From NCBI RefSeq assembly GCF_050409585.1, contig NZ_JBNUPE010000001.1:124001-188000 (forward strand): a stretch of DNA of 64,000 nucleotides, in the 5' to 3' direction. Below are positions 51,666-59,788 of this stretch, one piece after another. The notes beneath the pieces are model-generated. The model worked only from the letters and a program-made list of their open reading frames with translations. It did not search any database and was not told the origin of the DNA. The translations under genes were made by a program, and so were the position numbers. The stretch's first letter is position 1, and each line of letters starts with the position of its first letter. This DNA comes from Facklamia sp050409585 (GTDB taxonomy: Bacteria; Bacillota; Bacilli; Lactobacillales; Aerococcaceae).

Positions 51666-52589
51666 ATGAACTGGCCTTTCAATCAATCGATGCAGTTGAC
51701 GCAGAAACAAGCAGGCAAAAAACCATTTAGGGTTATTGCTTTTACTGCGCTTATAAATCTTGTTAGTTTACTATTTGCTTCACTTATTTCAGTTTTTTTA
51801 ATTGGTCCATTAATCTATATGAAATTTGGTGATTCCTTTTTAACCGAAGATGTAGGTCAAGCACTGTTAAACGAGCCATTAATGGTTTATTTAGAACTAT
51901 TTTTAACGATTATTACTATTATTACAACGGTCCTTTTGGCTAAATGGTTGCAAGGACGCAGACTTAACTCCTTTGGCTTTTATAAAGATAATTTCCTAAA
52001 AAAATATGGGATGGGCGTCGTAATTGCTGCCGCCTTAATGTTCTTTATTTTTTTAGTTAATCTTTTGATGGGGACGATCTCTGTCCAAATGAACCCTCAG
52101 GCCGATGGAGTGGCGTTTATCCTCTTATTAGTCGGCTTTATGATCCAAGGAATGTCTGAAGAAATCCTCTTGAGAGGTTACTTGATGAATGGCTTGGCAG
52201 CCGCTTGGGGAGTTCCTCTTGCCATTTTGATAAACTCCATCTTCTTTAGTTTGTTGCATTATGGCAATCCAGGAGTTACAGTTTTAGCCTTAGTTAACAT
52301 TGCCTTAGCCGGTATTTTCTTTTCCTTATTATTCTATAATACTGATAATATGTGGTTAACAGGAGCAGCTCATTCCTTTTGGAATTTTATAATGGGTGTG
52401 GTCTTTGGGGCCCAAGTGAGTGGATTGGTATTACCGGGCACACTATTACTAACTAAATCCAAAGCTGAGGCCAGTTTGATCAATGGTGGAGACTTTGGAT
52501 TTGAGGGGGGTCTTGTGGTTACAGTTATTTTAGTAGCTGCTTGTATTTACTTAATCAATAAATGTCCGAAACAAGAAAAAGCTATTTAA
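51666..52589 (+). CDS. CPBP family intramembrane metalloprotease
   Basis: 307 residues, about eight hydrophobic helices. All CPBP motifs present: EEILLRG (EExxxR, about 166), SLLHYGNPG (FxxxH-type) and HSFWNF (HxxxN). Such proteins (Rce1/Abi family) cleave membrane peptides or process bacteriocins and pheromones. Good AGGAGG site. Last gene before the rplK promoter. Confidence 0.9.
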   Translation: MNWPFNQSMQLTQKQAGKKPFRVIAFTALINLVSLLFASLISVFLIGPLIYMKFGDSFLTEDVGQALLNEPLMVYLELFLTIITIITTVLLAKWLQGRRLNSFGFYKDNFLKKYGMGVVIAAALMFFIFLVNLLMGTISVQMNPQADGVAFILLLVGFMIQGMSEEILLRGYLMNGLAAAWGVPLAILINSIFFSLLHYGNPGVTVLALVNIALAGIFFSLLFYNTDNMWLTGAAHSFWNFIMGVVFGAQVSGLVLPGTLLLTKSKAEASLINGGDFGFEGGLVVTVILVAACIYLINKCPKQEKAI

Positions 52590-52596
52590 AAACTTC

Positions 52597-52625
52597 TTGC
52601 AATCTCATAAGCCTTCCGTTATAAT
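52597..52625 (+). promoter_or_regulatory. promoter of rplK-rplA
   Basis: TTGCAA (52597-52602), 17 bases, TATAAT (52620-52625). Confidence 0.75.
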
Positions 52626-52654
52626 ATTGCAATGCATGTATTCAAACCATGCAT

Positions 52655-52703
52655 TGGGTGGGAGGAGCAAGTTTAAAAAAGATAAAAGCTCCAATTACCA
52701 CAT
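52655..52703 (+). promoter_or_regulatory. ribosomal-protein leader motif, copy 1 (before rplK)
   Basis: GTGGGAGG (52658-52665), a GAGC...GCTC stem (52665-52668 / 52688-52691), then ATTACCACA. GTGG pairs with CCAC to close the structure. A hairpin TGCATG/CATGCA lies just upstream. A shared motif in front of both genes encoding L11 and L1 fits autogenous control by L1; that role is inferred. Confidence 0.55.
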
Positions 52704-52732
52704 CACGAAAATTGACATAAGGAGGAATATTC

Positions 52733-53158
52733 GTGGCTAAAAAAGTTGTCACTCAAGTAAAATTACAAATCCCTGCAGGTCAAGCGAGCCCAGCTCCACC
52801 AGTAGGACCAGCGTTAGGTCAAGCCGGCGTTAATATCATGTCCTTTACGAAGGAATTTAACGCACGTACTCAAGATCAACAAGGAATGATTATTCCAGTT
52901 GTTATTGATGTCTATGAAGACCGTTCATTTACCTTTATTACTAAAACACCACCAGCTCCAATCCTATTGAAAAAAGCTGTTGGCTTGAAAAAGGCTTCAG
53001 GTGAACCTAACAAGAACAAAGTCGGAAAGGTTACACGTGATCAAGTCCGTGAAATCGCAGAAATTAAAATGGCAGACTTAAATGCAGCCGATGTAGAAGC
53101 TGCTATGCGTATGGTTGAAGGAACTGCCCGTTCAATGGGGATTACAGTCGAAGACTAA
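52733..53158 (+). CDS. rplK: 50S ribosomal protein L11
   Basis: 141 residues starting at GTG. Landmarks: IPAGQASPAPPVGPALGQAG (15-34) and the C-terminal rRNA-binding domain ending IAEIKMADLNAADVEAAMR. Binds the GTPase-associated region of 23S rRNA. Confidence 0.98.
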   Translation: MAKKVVTQVKLQIPAGQASPAPPVGPALGQAGVNIMSFTKEFNARTQDQQGMIIPVVIDVYEDRSFTFITKTPPAPILLKKAVGLKKASGEPNKNKVGKVTRDQVREIAEIKMADLNAADVEAAMRMVEGTARSMGITVED

Positions 53159-53175
53159 GCGCCAAGGTAGCTTCT

Positions 53176-53221
53176 CGCCCCGTTTCTATCGGGTGTGGGA
53201 GGGAAACCCCGAATAACCACA
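53176..53221 (+). promoter_or_regulatory. ribosomal-protein leader motif, copy 2 (before rplA)
   Basis: GTGGGAGG (53195-53202), GGAAACCCC stem, then AATAACCACA, matching copy 1 in order and core bases. A CCCCG/CGGG hairpin precedes it. Confidence 0.55.
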
Positions 53222-53240
53222 AATATAGGAGGAAAAACAA

Positions 53241-53930
53241 ATGGCTAAGAAAAGCAAAAACTATGTAGCGGCAAGAGAAAAAGTTGACCGTACAAAGAAA
53301 TATGATGTAACAGAAGCAGTCGCATTAGCAAAAGAAATTGATTTTGCAAAATTTGATGCCTCTGTTGAAGTATCTTACAATTTAAATATCGATGTTAAAA
53401 AAGCAGACCAACAAATTCGTGGCGCAATGGTGCTACCACATGGAACAGGTAAAACACAAACAGTGGTAGTTATTGCAAAAGGTGAAAAAGCCGCTGAAGC
53501 AGAAGCTGCTGGAGCAGACTTTGTTGGTGAAGAAGATCTAATTAATAAAATCAACGGTGGTTGGTTAGATTTCGACGTAATGGTAGCTACCCCAGATATG
53601 ATGGGACAAGTTGGACGTTTGGGTCGTGTCTTAGGACCTAAAGGCTTAATGCCAAACCCTAAAACAGGTACCGTTACAATGGACGTAACCAAAGCCGTTA
53701 ACGATATCAAGGCTGGACAAGTAACTTACCGTGCAGATAAAGCAGGTATCGTGAATGTTCCAATTGGTAAAGTATCTTTTGAAGATGAAAAATTAGTGGA
53801 AAACTTCAAAGCACTTCATGAGCAAATTATGCGTGTGAAGCCAGCTACAGCTAAAGGAACTTATATTACTAATTTAGCTTTAGCAACCACTTTCGGACCC
53901 GGAATCAAGATTAACGTCGAAAGTTTATAA
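53241..53930 (+). CDS. rplA: 50S ribosomal protein L1
   Basis: 229 residues. Landmarks GRLGRVLGPKGLMPNPKTGTV (about 123-143, by position) and VNDIKAGQVTYRADKAG. Forms the L1 stalk; probable translational repressor of rplK-rplA. Confidence 0.98.
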   Translation: MAKKSKNYVAAREKVDRTKKYDVTEAVALAKEIDFAKFDASVEVSYNLNIDVKKADQQIRGAMVLPHGTGKTQTVVVIAKGEKAAEAEAAGADFVGEEDLINKINGGWLDFDVMVATPDMMGQVGRLGRVLGPKGLMPNPKTGTVTMDVTKAVNDIKAGQVTYRADKAGIVNVPIGKVSFEDEKLVENFKALHEQIMRVKPATAKGTYITNLALATTFGPGIKINVESL

Positions 53931-53937
53931 TTTCATA

Positions 53938-53966
53938 TTGACAAATAATTTGTTTATCACTATGAT
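53938..53966 (+). promoter_or_regulatory. promoter of rplJ-rplL
   Basis: Consensus TTGACA (53938-53943), 17 bases, TATGAT (53961-53966). Confidence 0.8.
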
Positions 53967-53974
53967 AAATAAGT

Positions 53975-54128
53975 ATTTTAAACGACCTAAGACAGTAAGT
54001 GGCTAAGCCTTAATTTCTTACCGAGGAAGTTCCCGTTAAACAGGAAGCTATCTCTATGTCTAGGTGACATAGAGATTTTTAATTTTAAAAAATCTCTATA
54101 CCTATTTGATGGAGGTGAAAGAAGAAAC
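53975..54128 (+). promoter_or_regulatory. L10 leader with intrinsic attenuator
   Basis: The leader holds CCTAAGACAGTAAGTGGC and CTTACCGAGG, the core of the L10(L12)4-binding leader. It ends in a perfect 11 bp terminator, ATCTCTATGTC (54050-54060)/GACATAGAGAT (54066-54076) plus T-run. A second ATCTCTAT (54092-54099) can compete for the ascending arm as antiterminator. Binding of L10/L12 presumably favours the terminator. Confidence 0.88.
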
Positions 54129-54665
54129 ATGGTTAAAGAAGCAGTATTAAATGCAAAGGCTCAAGAAATTGAAAAAATTGCTGAAGATATGAAAAACTCT
54201 GCAACAATCGTTGTAGTGGATTATCTTGGCTTAACGGTTGAAGAAGTAACAGACTACCGTAAACAATTACGTGATGCAGGCGTTCAAATGAAGGTTGTGA
54301 AAAACACAATGCTTCGTCGTGCGGCTGAAAAAGCAGGAATCGAAGTTCCTCAAGATTTATTCAAGGGTCCTTCAGCGATTGTCTTCTCAGATGACGTCGT
54401 AAATCCAGCGAAAATTTCAGCAAACTTTGCTAAAGACAATGAAACTCTTGAAATTCGTGGCGGAATTGTTGAAGGTCAAGCAGCTACTAAAGAAATGATT
54501 GAACAAGTAGCGAAAATGCCTGGTCGCGAAGAATTACTTTCAATGTTACTATCTGTATTGCAAGCGCCAATGCGCAATGTGGCATCTGTCCTTTCTCAAG
54601 CAAACCCAGCACAACAAATGGTTTACGCTTTGAACGGAATTATCGACAAAAAAGGTGCTGCCTAA
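54129..54665 (+). CDS. rplJ: 50S ribosomal protein L10
   Basis: 178 residues. KNTMLRRAAEKAG (about 58-70) and LFKGPSAIVFS are typical; the C-terminal helix binds L7/L12 dimers. GGAGGTGA precedes the ATG. Confidence 0.97.
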   Translation: MVKEAVLNAKAQEIEKIAEDMKNSATIVVVDYLGLTVEEVTDYRKQLRDAGVQMKVVKNTMLRRAAEKAGIEVPQDLFKGPSAIVFSDDVVNPAKISANFAKDNETLEIRGGIVEGQAATKEMIEQVAKMPGREELLSMLLSVLQAPMRNVASVLSQANPAQQMVYALNGIIDKKGAA

Positions 54666-54724
54666 ATCGCTCGCTCGTCGCATAAGTACAATATAAACTA
54701 AAAAAATATTTGGAGGAAACCAAA

Positions 54725-55102
54725 ATGGCATTAAATATTGAACAAATTATTGAAGATATCAAATCAGCAACAGTTGTAGAATTAAACGAATTAGTAGAAG
54801 CAATTGAAGAAGAATTTGGCGTATCTGCTGCGGCTCCTGTAGCTGTTGCAGCTGGACCTGCTGCTGGCGGTGGCGAAGCTGCTGCAGAGCAAACTGAATT
54901 TGACGTAGTATTAAATTCAGCTGGCGACGCTAAAATTAAAGTAATCAAAGTGGTTCGTGAAGCTACTGGCTTGGGCTTGAAAGAAGCTAAAGAATTAGTA
55001 GACAACGCTCCTAAAGCAATCAAAGAAGGCATTTCTAAAGAAGACGCTGAAGAATTGAAAGCTAAAATTGAAGAAGTTGGTGGATCTGTAGAAGTTAAAT
55101 AA
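54725..55102 (+). CDS. rplL: 50S ribosomal protein L7/L12
   Basis: 125 residues. N-terminal dimer helix (IEQIIEDIKSATVVELNEL), Ala/Gly-rich hinge (about 35-55) and C-terminal domain (KIKVIKVVREATGLGLKEAKELVD region near 68-90). Start at ATG 54725 behind GGAGGAAA. Confidence 0.98.
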   Translation: MALNIEQIIEDIKSATVVELNELVEAIEEEFGVSAAAPVAVAAGPAAGGGEAAAEQTEFDVVLNSAGDAKIKVIKVVREATGLGLKEAKELVDNAPKAIKEGISKEDAEELKAKIEEVGGSVEVK

Positions 55103-55123
55103 TTTCTCTATCCCATCTATATT

Positions 55124-55153
55124 AACCTGGTCAGATCTTCTGATCAGGTTTTT
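55124..55153 (+). terminator. terminator of rplJ-rplL
   Basis: AACCTGGTCAGA (55124-55135)/TCTGATCAGGTT (55139-55150), one wobble, then T-run. Confidence 0.9.
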
Positions 55154-55219
55154 CCCTTTTTAAAGATAAATTTAAAAAGTTGGGCTATAATGGAAGAGAA
55201 AGATTGAGGAGGGAAGAAA

Positions 55220-55924
55220 ATGGTCAAGTTATTAATTGCAGATGATGACAAAGCAATTTTAGATTTATTACATATTTATATGCGTAATGAGGGATATGAG
55301 TGTATATTAGCTAATAACGGAGAAGAAGCTTTAGAAATAATTAACTTACATCCTGAATTAGATATCGCTCTTTTAGATATTATGATGCCTAAAATGACGG
55401 GGATGGAAGTATTAGAAGCCATGCGTCATAAAAATGTAGACATTCCAGTTATTTTTATTTCAGCTAATCAGACTCAAACCGATAAAATTTCTGGCTTGCT
55501 TGCAGGAGCCGATGATTATGTTACTAAACCCTTTGAACCTTTAGAGGTAGTCGCTAGAGTCAAGAGTATCTTAAGACGTCAAGGTGTGAATGCTCATTCT
55601 TTAGCGCAAAAAGACAGTAAAGACTTTATTAATCTAGGAGCAGTCACAATCGATACTAAAGGACATCAAGTGATGACTGCTGAAGGAGAAGAAATTAAAG
55701 TAACAGGTCTGGAATTTGAAATTTTACAGTTACTTGCCGAGCAAAGGGGGAAAGTTTGGTCTGCTGATGAAATTCTTAATAGTGTTTGGAAGGATAATTC
55801 CTCTGCTTCTACTAAAACGGTAATGGTCCATGTAAGTAACCTCAGAAATAAAATAGAAGAAGCAACTGGCGGCGAGAAAGTTATTCAAACCGTGTGGGGA
55901 GTGGGCTATAAGATTGATAAATAA
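55220..55924 (+). CDS. OmpR-family response regulator
   Basis: 234 residues. Receiver domain with DD (9-10), phospho-acceptor Asp in ALLDIMMPKMTG (about 53) and Lys in YVTKPFEP (about 104); winged-helix DNA-binding domain (about 140-232) ending VIQTVWGVGYKI. It overlaps the kinase gene by 11 bases. Targets unknown; the LPXTG gene downstream with direct repeats in its promoter is a candidate. Confidence 0.93.
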   Translation: MVKLLIADDDKAILDLLHIYMRNEGYECILANNGEEALEIINLHPELDIALLDIMMPKMTGMEVLEAMRHKNVDIPVIFISANQTQTDKISGLLAGADDYVTKPFEPLEVVARVKSILRRQGVNAHSLAQKDSKDFINLGAVTIDTKGHQVMTAEGEEIKVTGLEFEILQLLAEQRGKVWSADEILNSVWKDNSSASTKTVMVHVSNLRNKIEEATGGEKVIQTVWGVGYKIDK

Positions 55925-57161
55925 GAATGAAGAAAAAAAGGCTGGACTAATTCCTTCTTTTAAAAGTTTTAAACTAAGTAAAAGCGACCGCATTGAAATG
56001 ACGATAAATCTATTTATAGTAGCTGGTACCGTTTCCTTTATTTATCTTGTGCTAATGTTTAGCTATCAACAACTCTTAAATTTTTTAACATTCAATTTAG
56101 GATGGACCATTAAAACAAATTTGAAAGATAACATTATCGCATATACACTCTATAATAAAAGTAATCAAATATTAATTGGTCTTTATCTTGCTACTTTATT
56201 TATTACAGTGACTTTTAGATATATTCATGAAAGAAATCGGATTACTTTAAGGTATATTCGTAAATATATTTCCGCCATGGCTAAAGGCAAGTATGACCTG
56301 AGAATTCCCAATGAGGGAATTGGAGACTATGTCACTTTGGCTCAGGATGTGAACACCCTGATGGACTCTATTAATCAAGCTTTTAAGGAAAGAGACGAGA
56401 CCGAGAAAACAAAAGATGAATTAATGAATAATATAGGTCATGATATTCGAACGCCACTTACCTCAATACTTGGGTATTTAAGACTGATTCAAGACAGCTC
56501 AGATTTAACTCAAGAAGAACTGGCCTCTTATATAAAAACAGTGCATAGTAAAGCTAAAAGTATGCAAGTATTAATCAATGATCTGTTTGAATATACTTCC
56601 ACCCAACAAACGACTGCAAAAGTTAATAAACAAGCTATAGCTATGCAAGCTTTTACAGAACAGGTGCTTGCTGACTTTAATTTGCAAGCCAAGCAAGCAG
56701 GGATTGAAATGTTCTGTCAAGTCACACCAAGTGACTTGGTATTAGAAATTGATCCTGAAAAAATGGTAAGAGTATTTAACAACTTTATAACCAACACTTT
56801 TAAATACGGAGAAGGTGCCACTTATCAAAAAATATTAGTGACAGAAATGACTGATCAAGAGTATAAAAAATATACTCGCTATCAAAAAAACAGACTGGAT
56901 ACGATTAAAACAGAAAAATGGGTGGTTATCGAGTTTCGAAATAATGGCACCTTATTGAATGAGGAAGATTTGGAACGAGTATTTGAACGATCCTATCGAG
57001 CTGACAGCTCACGGACCTCTCAAAAACCGGGATCAGGCTTAGGGTTAGCGATTGTACGCAATATGGTTGCCCTTCATCAAGGGGTAGCTTATGGAATTGT
57101 GGAAGATCAAGATCTTGTCTTTCGGGTCGAAATTCCAATCTTAAGGGAAGACTTACATTAA
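55914..57161 (+). CDS. sensor histidine kinase (VanS-like)
   Basis: 415 residues from a TTG overlapping the regulator gene; no clear ribosome site, consistent with coupling. Two transmembrane helices (about 29-53 and 78-100) frame a short outside loop of about 25 residues, then HAMP, H-box NIGHDIRTPLTSILGYL (about 173), and an HATPase domain with N-box NNFITNTFKYGEG, G1 and G2 (KPGSGLGLAIV). The tiny extracytoplasmic loop suggests membrane-level sensing. Confidence 0.92.
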   Translation: MINKNEEKKAGLIPSFKSFKLSKSDRIEMTINLFIVAGTVSFIYLVLMFSYQQLLNFLTFNLGWTIKTNLKDNIIAYTLYNKSNQILIGLYLATLFITVTFRYIHERNRITLRYIRKYISAMAKGKYDLRIPNEGIGDYVTLAQDVNTLMDSINQAFKERDETEKTKDELMNNIGHDIRTPLTSILGYLRLIQDSSDLTQEELASYIKTVHSKAKSMQVLINDLFEYTSTQQTTAKVNKQAIAMQAFTEQVLADFNLQAKQAGIEMFCQVTPSDLVLEIDPEKMVRVFNNFITNTFKYGEGATYQKILVTEMTDQEYKKYTRYQKNRLDTIKTEKWVVIEFRNNGTLLNEEDLERVFERSYRADSSRTSQKPGSGLGLAIVRNMVALHQGVAYGIVEDQDLVFRVEIPILREDLH

Positions 57162-57311
57162 AGAATCAAACATTACAATACTTGTAATATTTGAAACCGA
57201 ATTGTATCTTTAAAAACTTTAGATTTACTTGCTATTCTTTAAGAGAAAGTTATAATTATTCATGTCGGAAGAAAGTTAAATGCTTATTCAAACTTAAGTA
57301 CTAACAAAACT

Positions 57312-57328
57312 CTAAAGAATTCCTAAAG
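57312..57328 (+). repeat. CTAAAG direct repeats, candidate response-regulator site
   Basis: CTAAAG at 57312-57317 and 57323-57328, one helical turn (11 bases) apart, 27 bases upstream of the predicted -35 of the LPXTG gene. The spacing is typical for OmpR-family dimers. Confidence 0.35.
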
Positions 57329-57354
57329 TTTTTAAATTTTATCTTTAAAAAGCC

Positions 57355-57383
57355 TTGAAAATTATTTAGAAGTTTGTTAATAT
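57355..57383 (+). promoter_or_regulatory. promoter of the LPXTG protein gene
   Basis: TTGAAA (57355-57360), 17 bases, TAATAT (57378-57383). A second candidate, TTGCTA/TATAAT, is at 57229-57256. Nothing else is visible in 57162-57459. Confidence 0.5.
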
Positions 57384-57459
57384 TAAAAGTAAGGAATGCA
57401 AAAAGCTTTCCAGCCGTCGCTAGAAAAGTAAAAAACAAAAAAAGAAAGAGGTATAATAA

Positions 57460-58848
57460 ATGAAAAAATTATTATTAACTTCAGTTGCAGCATTAACTGT
57501 TGCAGCAGCAGGAATGCCAGTAGCAACATCAGTAAACGCACAAACTCAAACGAATGAGTGCGCTGTACGTTACACTAAAGAGCAAACTCAAGCTAAATTA
57601 GCTGAAGCAGGACATCAATTAAATGCAGCTAATACAGCTAAAGGTGACGCAGAAGCAGCAGTTATTGCAGCAGAAGAAAAATTAGCAGAATTATTAAATG
57701 CTGAAAAAGAAGCAGAAGCAGCACATGAAGAAGCTAAAAAAGCTTATGATGAAGCAGTAGCAGCTGATAAAGAAGCTAAAGCAGAATTAAATGCAGCTCA
57801 AAAACATTTTGATCAATTAAAAAAAGAATATTCTAATGCTAAAAAAGCAGCAGAAGAATTAATGAAACAAGAAAAAGCTGCAGCTCAAAAAGCTTATGAG
57901 AACACTGTTGGAGCAGCTCAAGCTAAGGTTGACTCAGCTAAAACAGAAGAAAAAAATGCATTAACTGAATGGAATAATGCAAAAGCTGTATTAGAAGCTT
58001 ATGAAACCACAACAGATACAAATGAAGATGCTTCTGAAGAAGCTCATCAAGCATTAATAGCTAAAGTTACAGCATGGGAAACTAACCATAATAATGCTAA
58101 AAACGCTGTTCAAATTGCAGAAAAAGAATTCCTTGCAGTTAAATCAGCAGCGATGAATACTAAATCAACAGCAGATGAAACAGCTGTAAATAAATACAAC
58201 ACAGCCATTCAAAACTTGGAATTTGACTATGAAACAAATGATAATTATAAAGAAACTGGGAAAATCCCAGCAGCTCAAAAAGCTTTAGATGCAGCAGAAG
58301 AAAAAGCTACAGCAGCAGCTACTAAATTAGCTCAAGTAGAACCAAATGTAGAGACTACTATGAATGCTCACAAAGCAGCAGTTAAAGCTCGTAAGAAGCA
58401 AGAAGCAGTTTTATTAGGCGCTCAAGTTAATGCTAAAAAAGCTAACGTAAAAGTTTCTAAGCTTTTAGTAGAAATCGCTAACCTTGCTAAGTGTGAAAAC
58501 GTAGATGCTGCTAAAGTTGTCAACCAAATCGGTAAAGAACACGAAGCTGCTCTTAAAGAAGTTATGAATGACACTGATAAAGCTTTAGACAAAATCAAAG
58601 ATATTGAAGATCAAATCGCTGCAGATGAAAATAAGTTAGATAAAGAAGATAAAGAAGATCAAAATAAAGGTGATCACGAAGAAGATAAACCAGGATCTAA
58701 ACCAGAATCTAAACCAGAATCTAATGGTGGATCTAAATCTGAATTACCACAAACTGGTGAAGGTTCAACCTTCGCAATTTATGGTGCAGCAGCATTATCT
58801 GTATTAGCAGGATTAGGCTTAGTTGCTAAGAAACGTGAAGAAGCATAG
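57460..58848 (+). CDS. LPXTG cell-wall-anchored Ala/Lys/Glu-rich coiled-coil protein
   Basis: 462 residues. Signal peptide 1-27 (ends ATSVNA), a long alpha-helical coiled-coil region (28-395) made of alanine-, lysine- and glutamate-rich heptads, an acidic/Pro stretch with KPESKPESNGGSK (about 410-428) as wall-spanning segment, and a sortase signal LPQTGEG at about 429, hydrophobic helix and KKREEA tail. Codons are strongly biased to GCA/GCT, AAA, GAA. Resembles streptococcal M-like or rod-shaped surface proteins in build, not in detectable identity. Role likely adhesion or masking; unknown. Confidence 0.88.
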   Translation: MKKLLLTSVAALTVAAAGMPVATSVNAQTQTNECAVRYTKEQTQAKLAEAGHQLNAANTAKGDAEAAVIAAEEKLAELLNAEKEAEAAHEEAKKAYDEAVAADKEAKAELNAAQKHFDQLKKEYSNAKKAAEELMKQEKAAAQKAYENTVGAAQAKVDSAKTEEKNALTEWNNAKAVLEAYETTTDTNEDASEEAHQALIAKVTAWETNHNNAKNAVQIAEKEFLAVKSAAMNTKSTADETAVNKYNTAIQNLEFDYETNDNYKETGKIPAAQKALDAAEEKATAAATKLAQVEPNVETTMNAHKAAVKARKKQEAVLLGAQVNAKKANVKVSKLLVEIANLAKCENVDAAKVVNQIGKEHEAALKEVMNDTDKALDKIKDIEDQIAADENKLDKEDKEDQNKGDHEEDKPGSKPESKPESNGGSKSELPQTGEGSTFAIYGAAALSVLAGLGLVAKKREEA

Positions 58849-58872
58849 TTAATTTAATAGCAGCTATTTAAA

Positions 58873-58893
58873 AGAGCAAGATAATTTTGCTCT
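58873..58893 (+). terminator. first hairpin after the LPXTG gene
   Basis: AGAGCAA (58873-58879)/TTGCTCT (58887-58893) without a long T-run; likely assists the next terminator. Confidence 0.45.
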
Positions 58894-58901
58894 CAGATTG
58901 A

Positions 58902-58950
58902 AGACAAACCCTATTTGAGTAACTCTCAAGGAAGGGTTTGTCTTTATTTG
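58902..58950 (+). terminator. terminator of the LPXTG gene
   Basis: AGACAAACCCT (58902-58912)/AGGGTTTGTCT (58933-58943) with an inner TTGAG/CTCAA stem, then T-rich. Confidence 0.85.
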
Positions 58951-58989
58951 TCTTAAAAGTTTCCTGTAAAATAAAAAATCGAAGCCTTT

Positions 58990-59660
58990 CTAGCTCTTCA
59001 TCTCTAGTATATTTGCCAATTTCTTCATGTTTAAACAAGTAAAAGTGAGCCCTGCTTTAAATTCCATCAAGATTTTTCCAATAAAATGCGTCTATCGAAA
59101 GCCATGATGTTCTTTAGCAGTGCCGAATATTCTGTCAGCGGACTCTTTGGATTCTTTATAAAGAGCACGCATACCCTCTGAATACCTGATATCCTCACAC
59201 CTTTCAAGGGTTTTTTGCCACACATGTCGGCTAATTACACATTTATTTTGATTGTTCTCCTGATCTTGACGAGAGGCTTTGTACTCTCGATAGCCTTTTT
59301 GATTAGTGGTCGTAGAATGATAGACCCCATTTTTTCATCTAAATAACAGTCATAGTATTCATCATAGATACACTCTCTATGCTCGGGTTTACGTCTTGGT
59401 CGCGTATAAGGAAACACTGGTATGGTGGATTGGTTTAAAAGAAATTGAACGATGGTGGGCGTTTTATAGCTCGCCTCTGCAATGAGATGAGTGGAATTAA
59501 AAAGAGTAATCTTTTTAAATAGTAATCGAAATACTTGCGTATAGTGGGTATTTCTAGAGTAGACACTATAAGCTAATACCCACCCCCTTGCAATCGCAAG
59601 CTGTTTGAATAGTATAGGCAAAAACTTGCTTATGATCCCCTTTATGAAACTACCCTGCAT
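58990..59660 (-). pseudogene. degenerate IS1182-family transposase, C-terminal half
   Basis: Two frames join near 59325. The upstream part reads THLIAEASYKTPTIVQFLL and PYTRPRRKPEH, then YDEYYDCYL; the downstream part reads ISRHVWQKTLERCEDIRY, ESADRIFGTAKEHHGFR and GLTFTCLNMKKLAN, all typical IS1182 transposase blocks. An in-frame TAG replaces a residue after HHGFR, the cysteine-rich block is partly deleted and the N-terminal half is missing. No inverted repeats are recognisable. The rest of 58849-59788 contains only the terminators and the next promoter. Confidence 0.85.
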
Positions 59661-59749
59661 TCGGATTATTGGGACTGATTGTTTGGGACTTTGTTAAGGT
59701 CTCTTTTTTAAAAAATTCAAAGTTTCTATTATTAAAAAAGGTATAAGAC

Positions 59750-59758
59750 TGTTATAAT
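59750..59758 (+). promoter_or_regulatory. extended -10 promoter of the paralogue pair
   Basis: TGTTATAAT, perfect extended -10, 30 bases before the ATG at 59789. Confidence 0.55.
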
Positions 59759-59788
59759 GTAGTTAACAAATTTAGAGGAGTTCGGTTT

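Noticed and set aside
59235..59660. 141-residue open frame on the minus strand as an intact gene
   Set aside because: It is only the upstream frame of the broken transposase; the last 35 codons are out of frame with the family.
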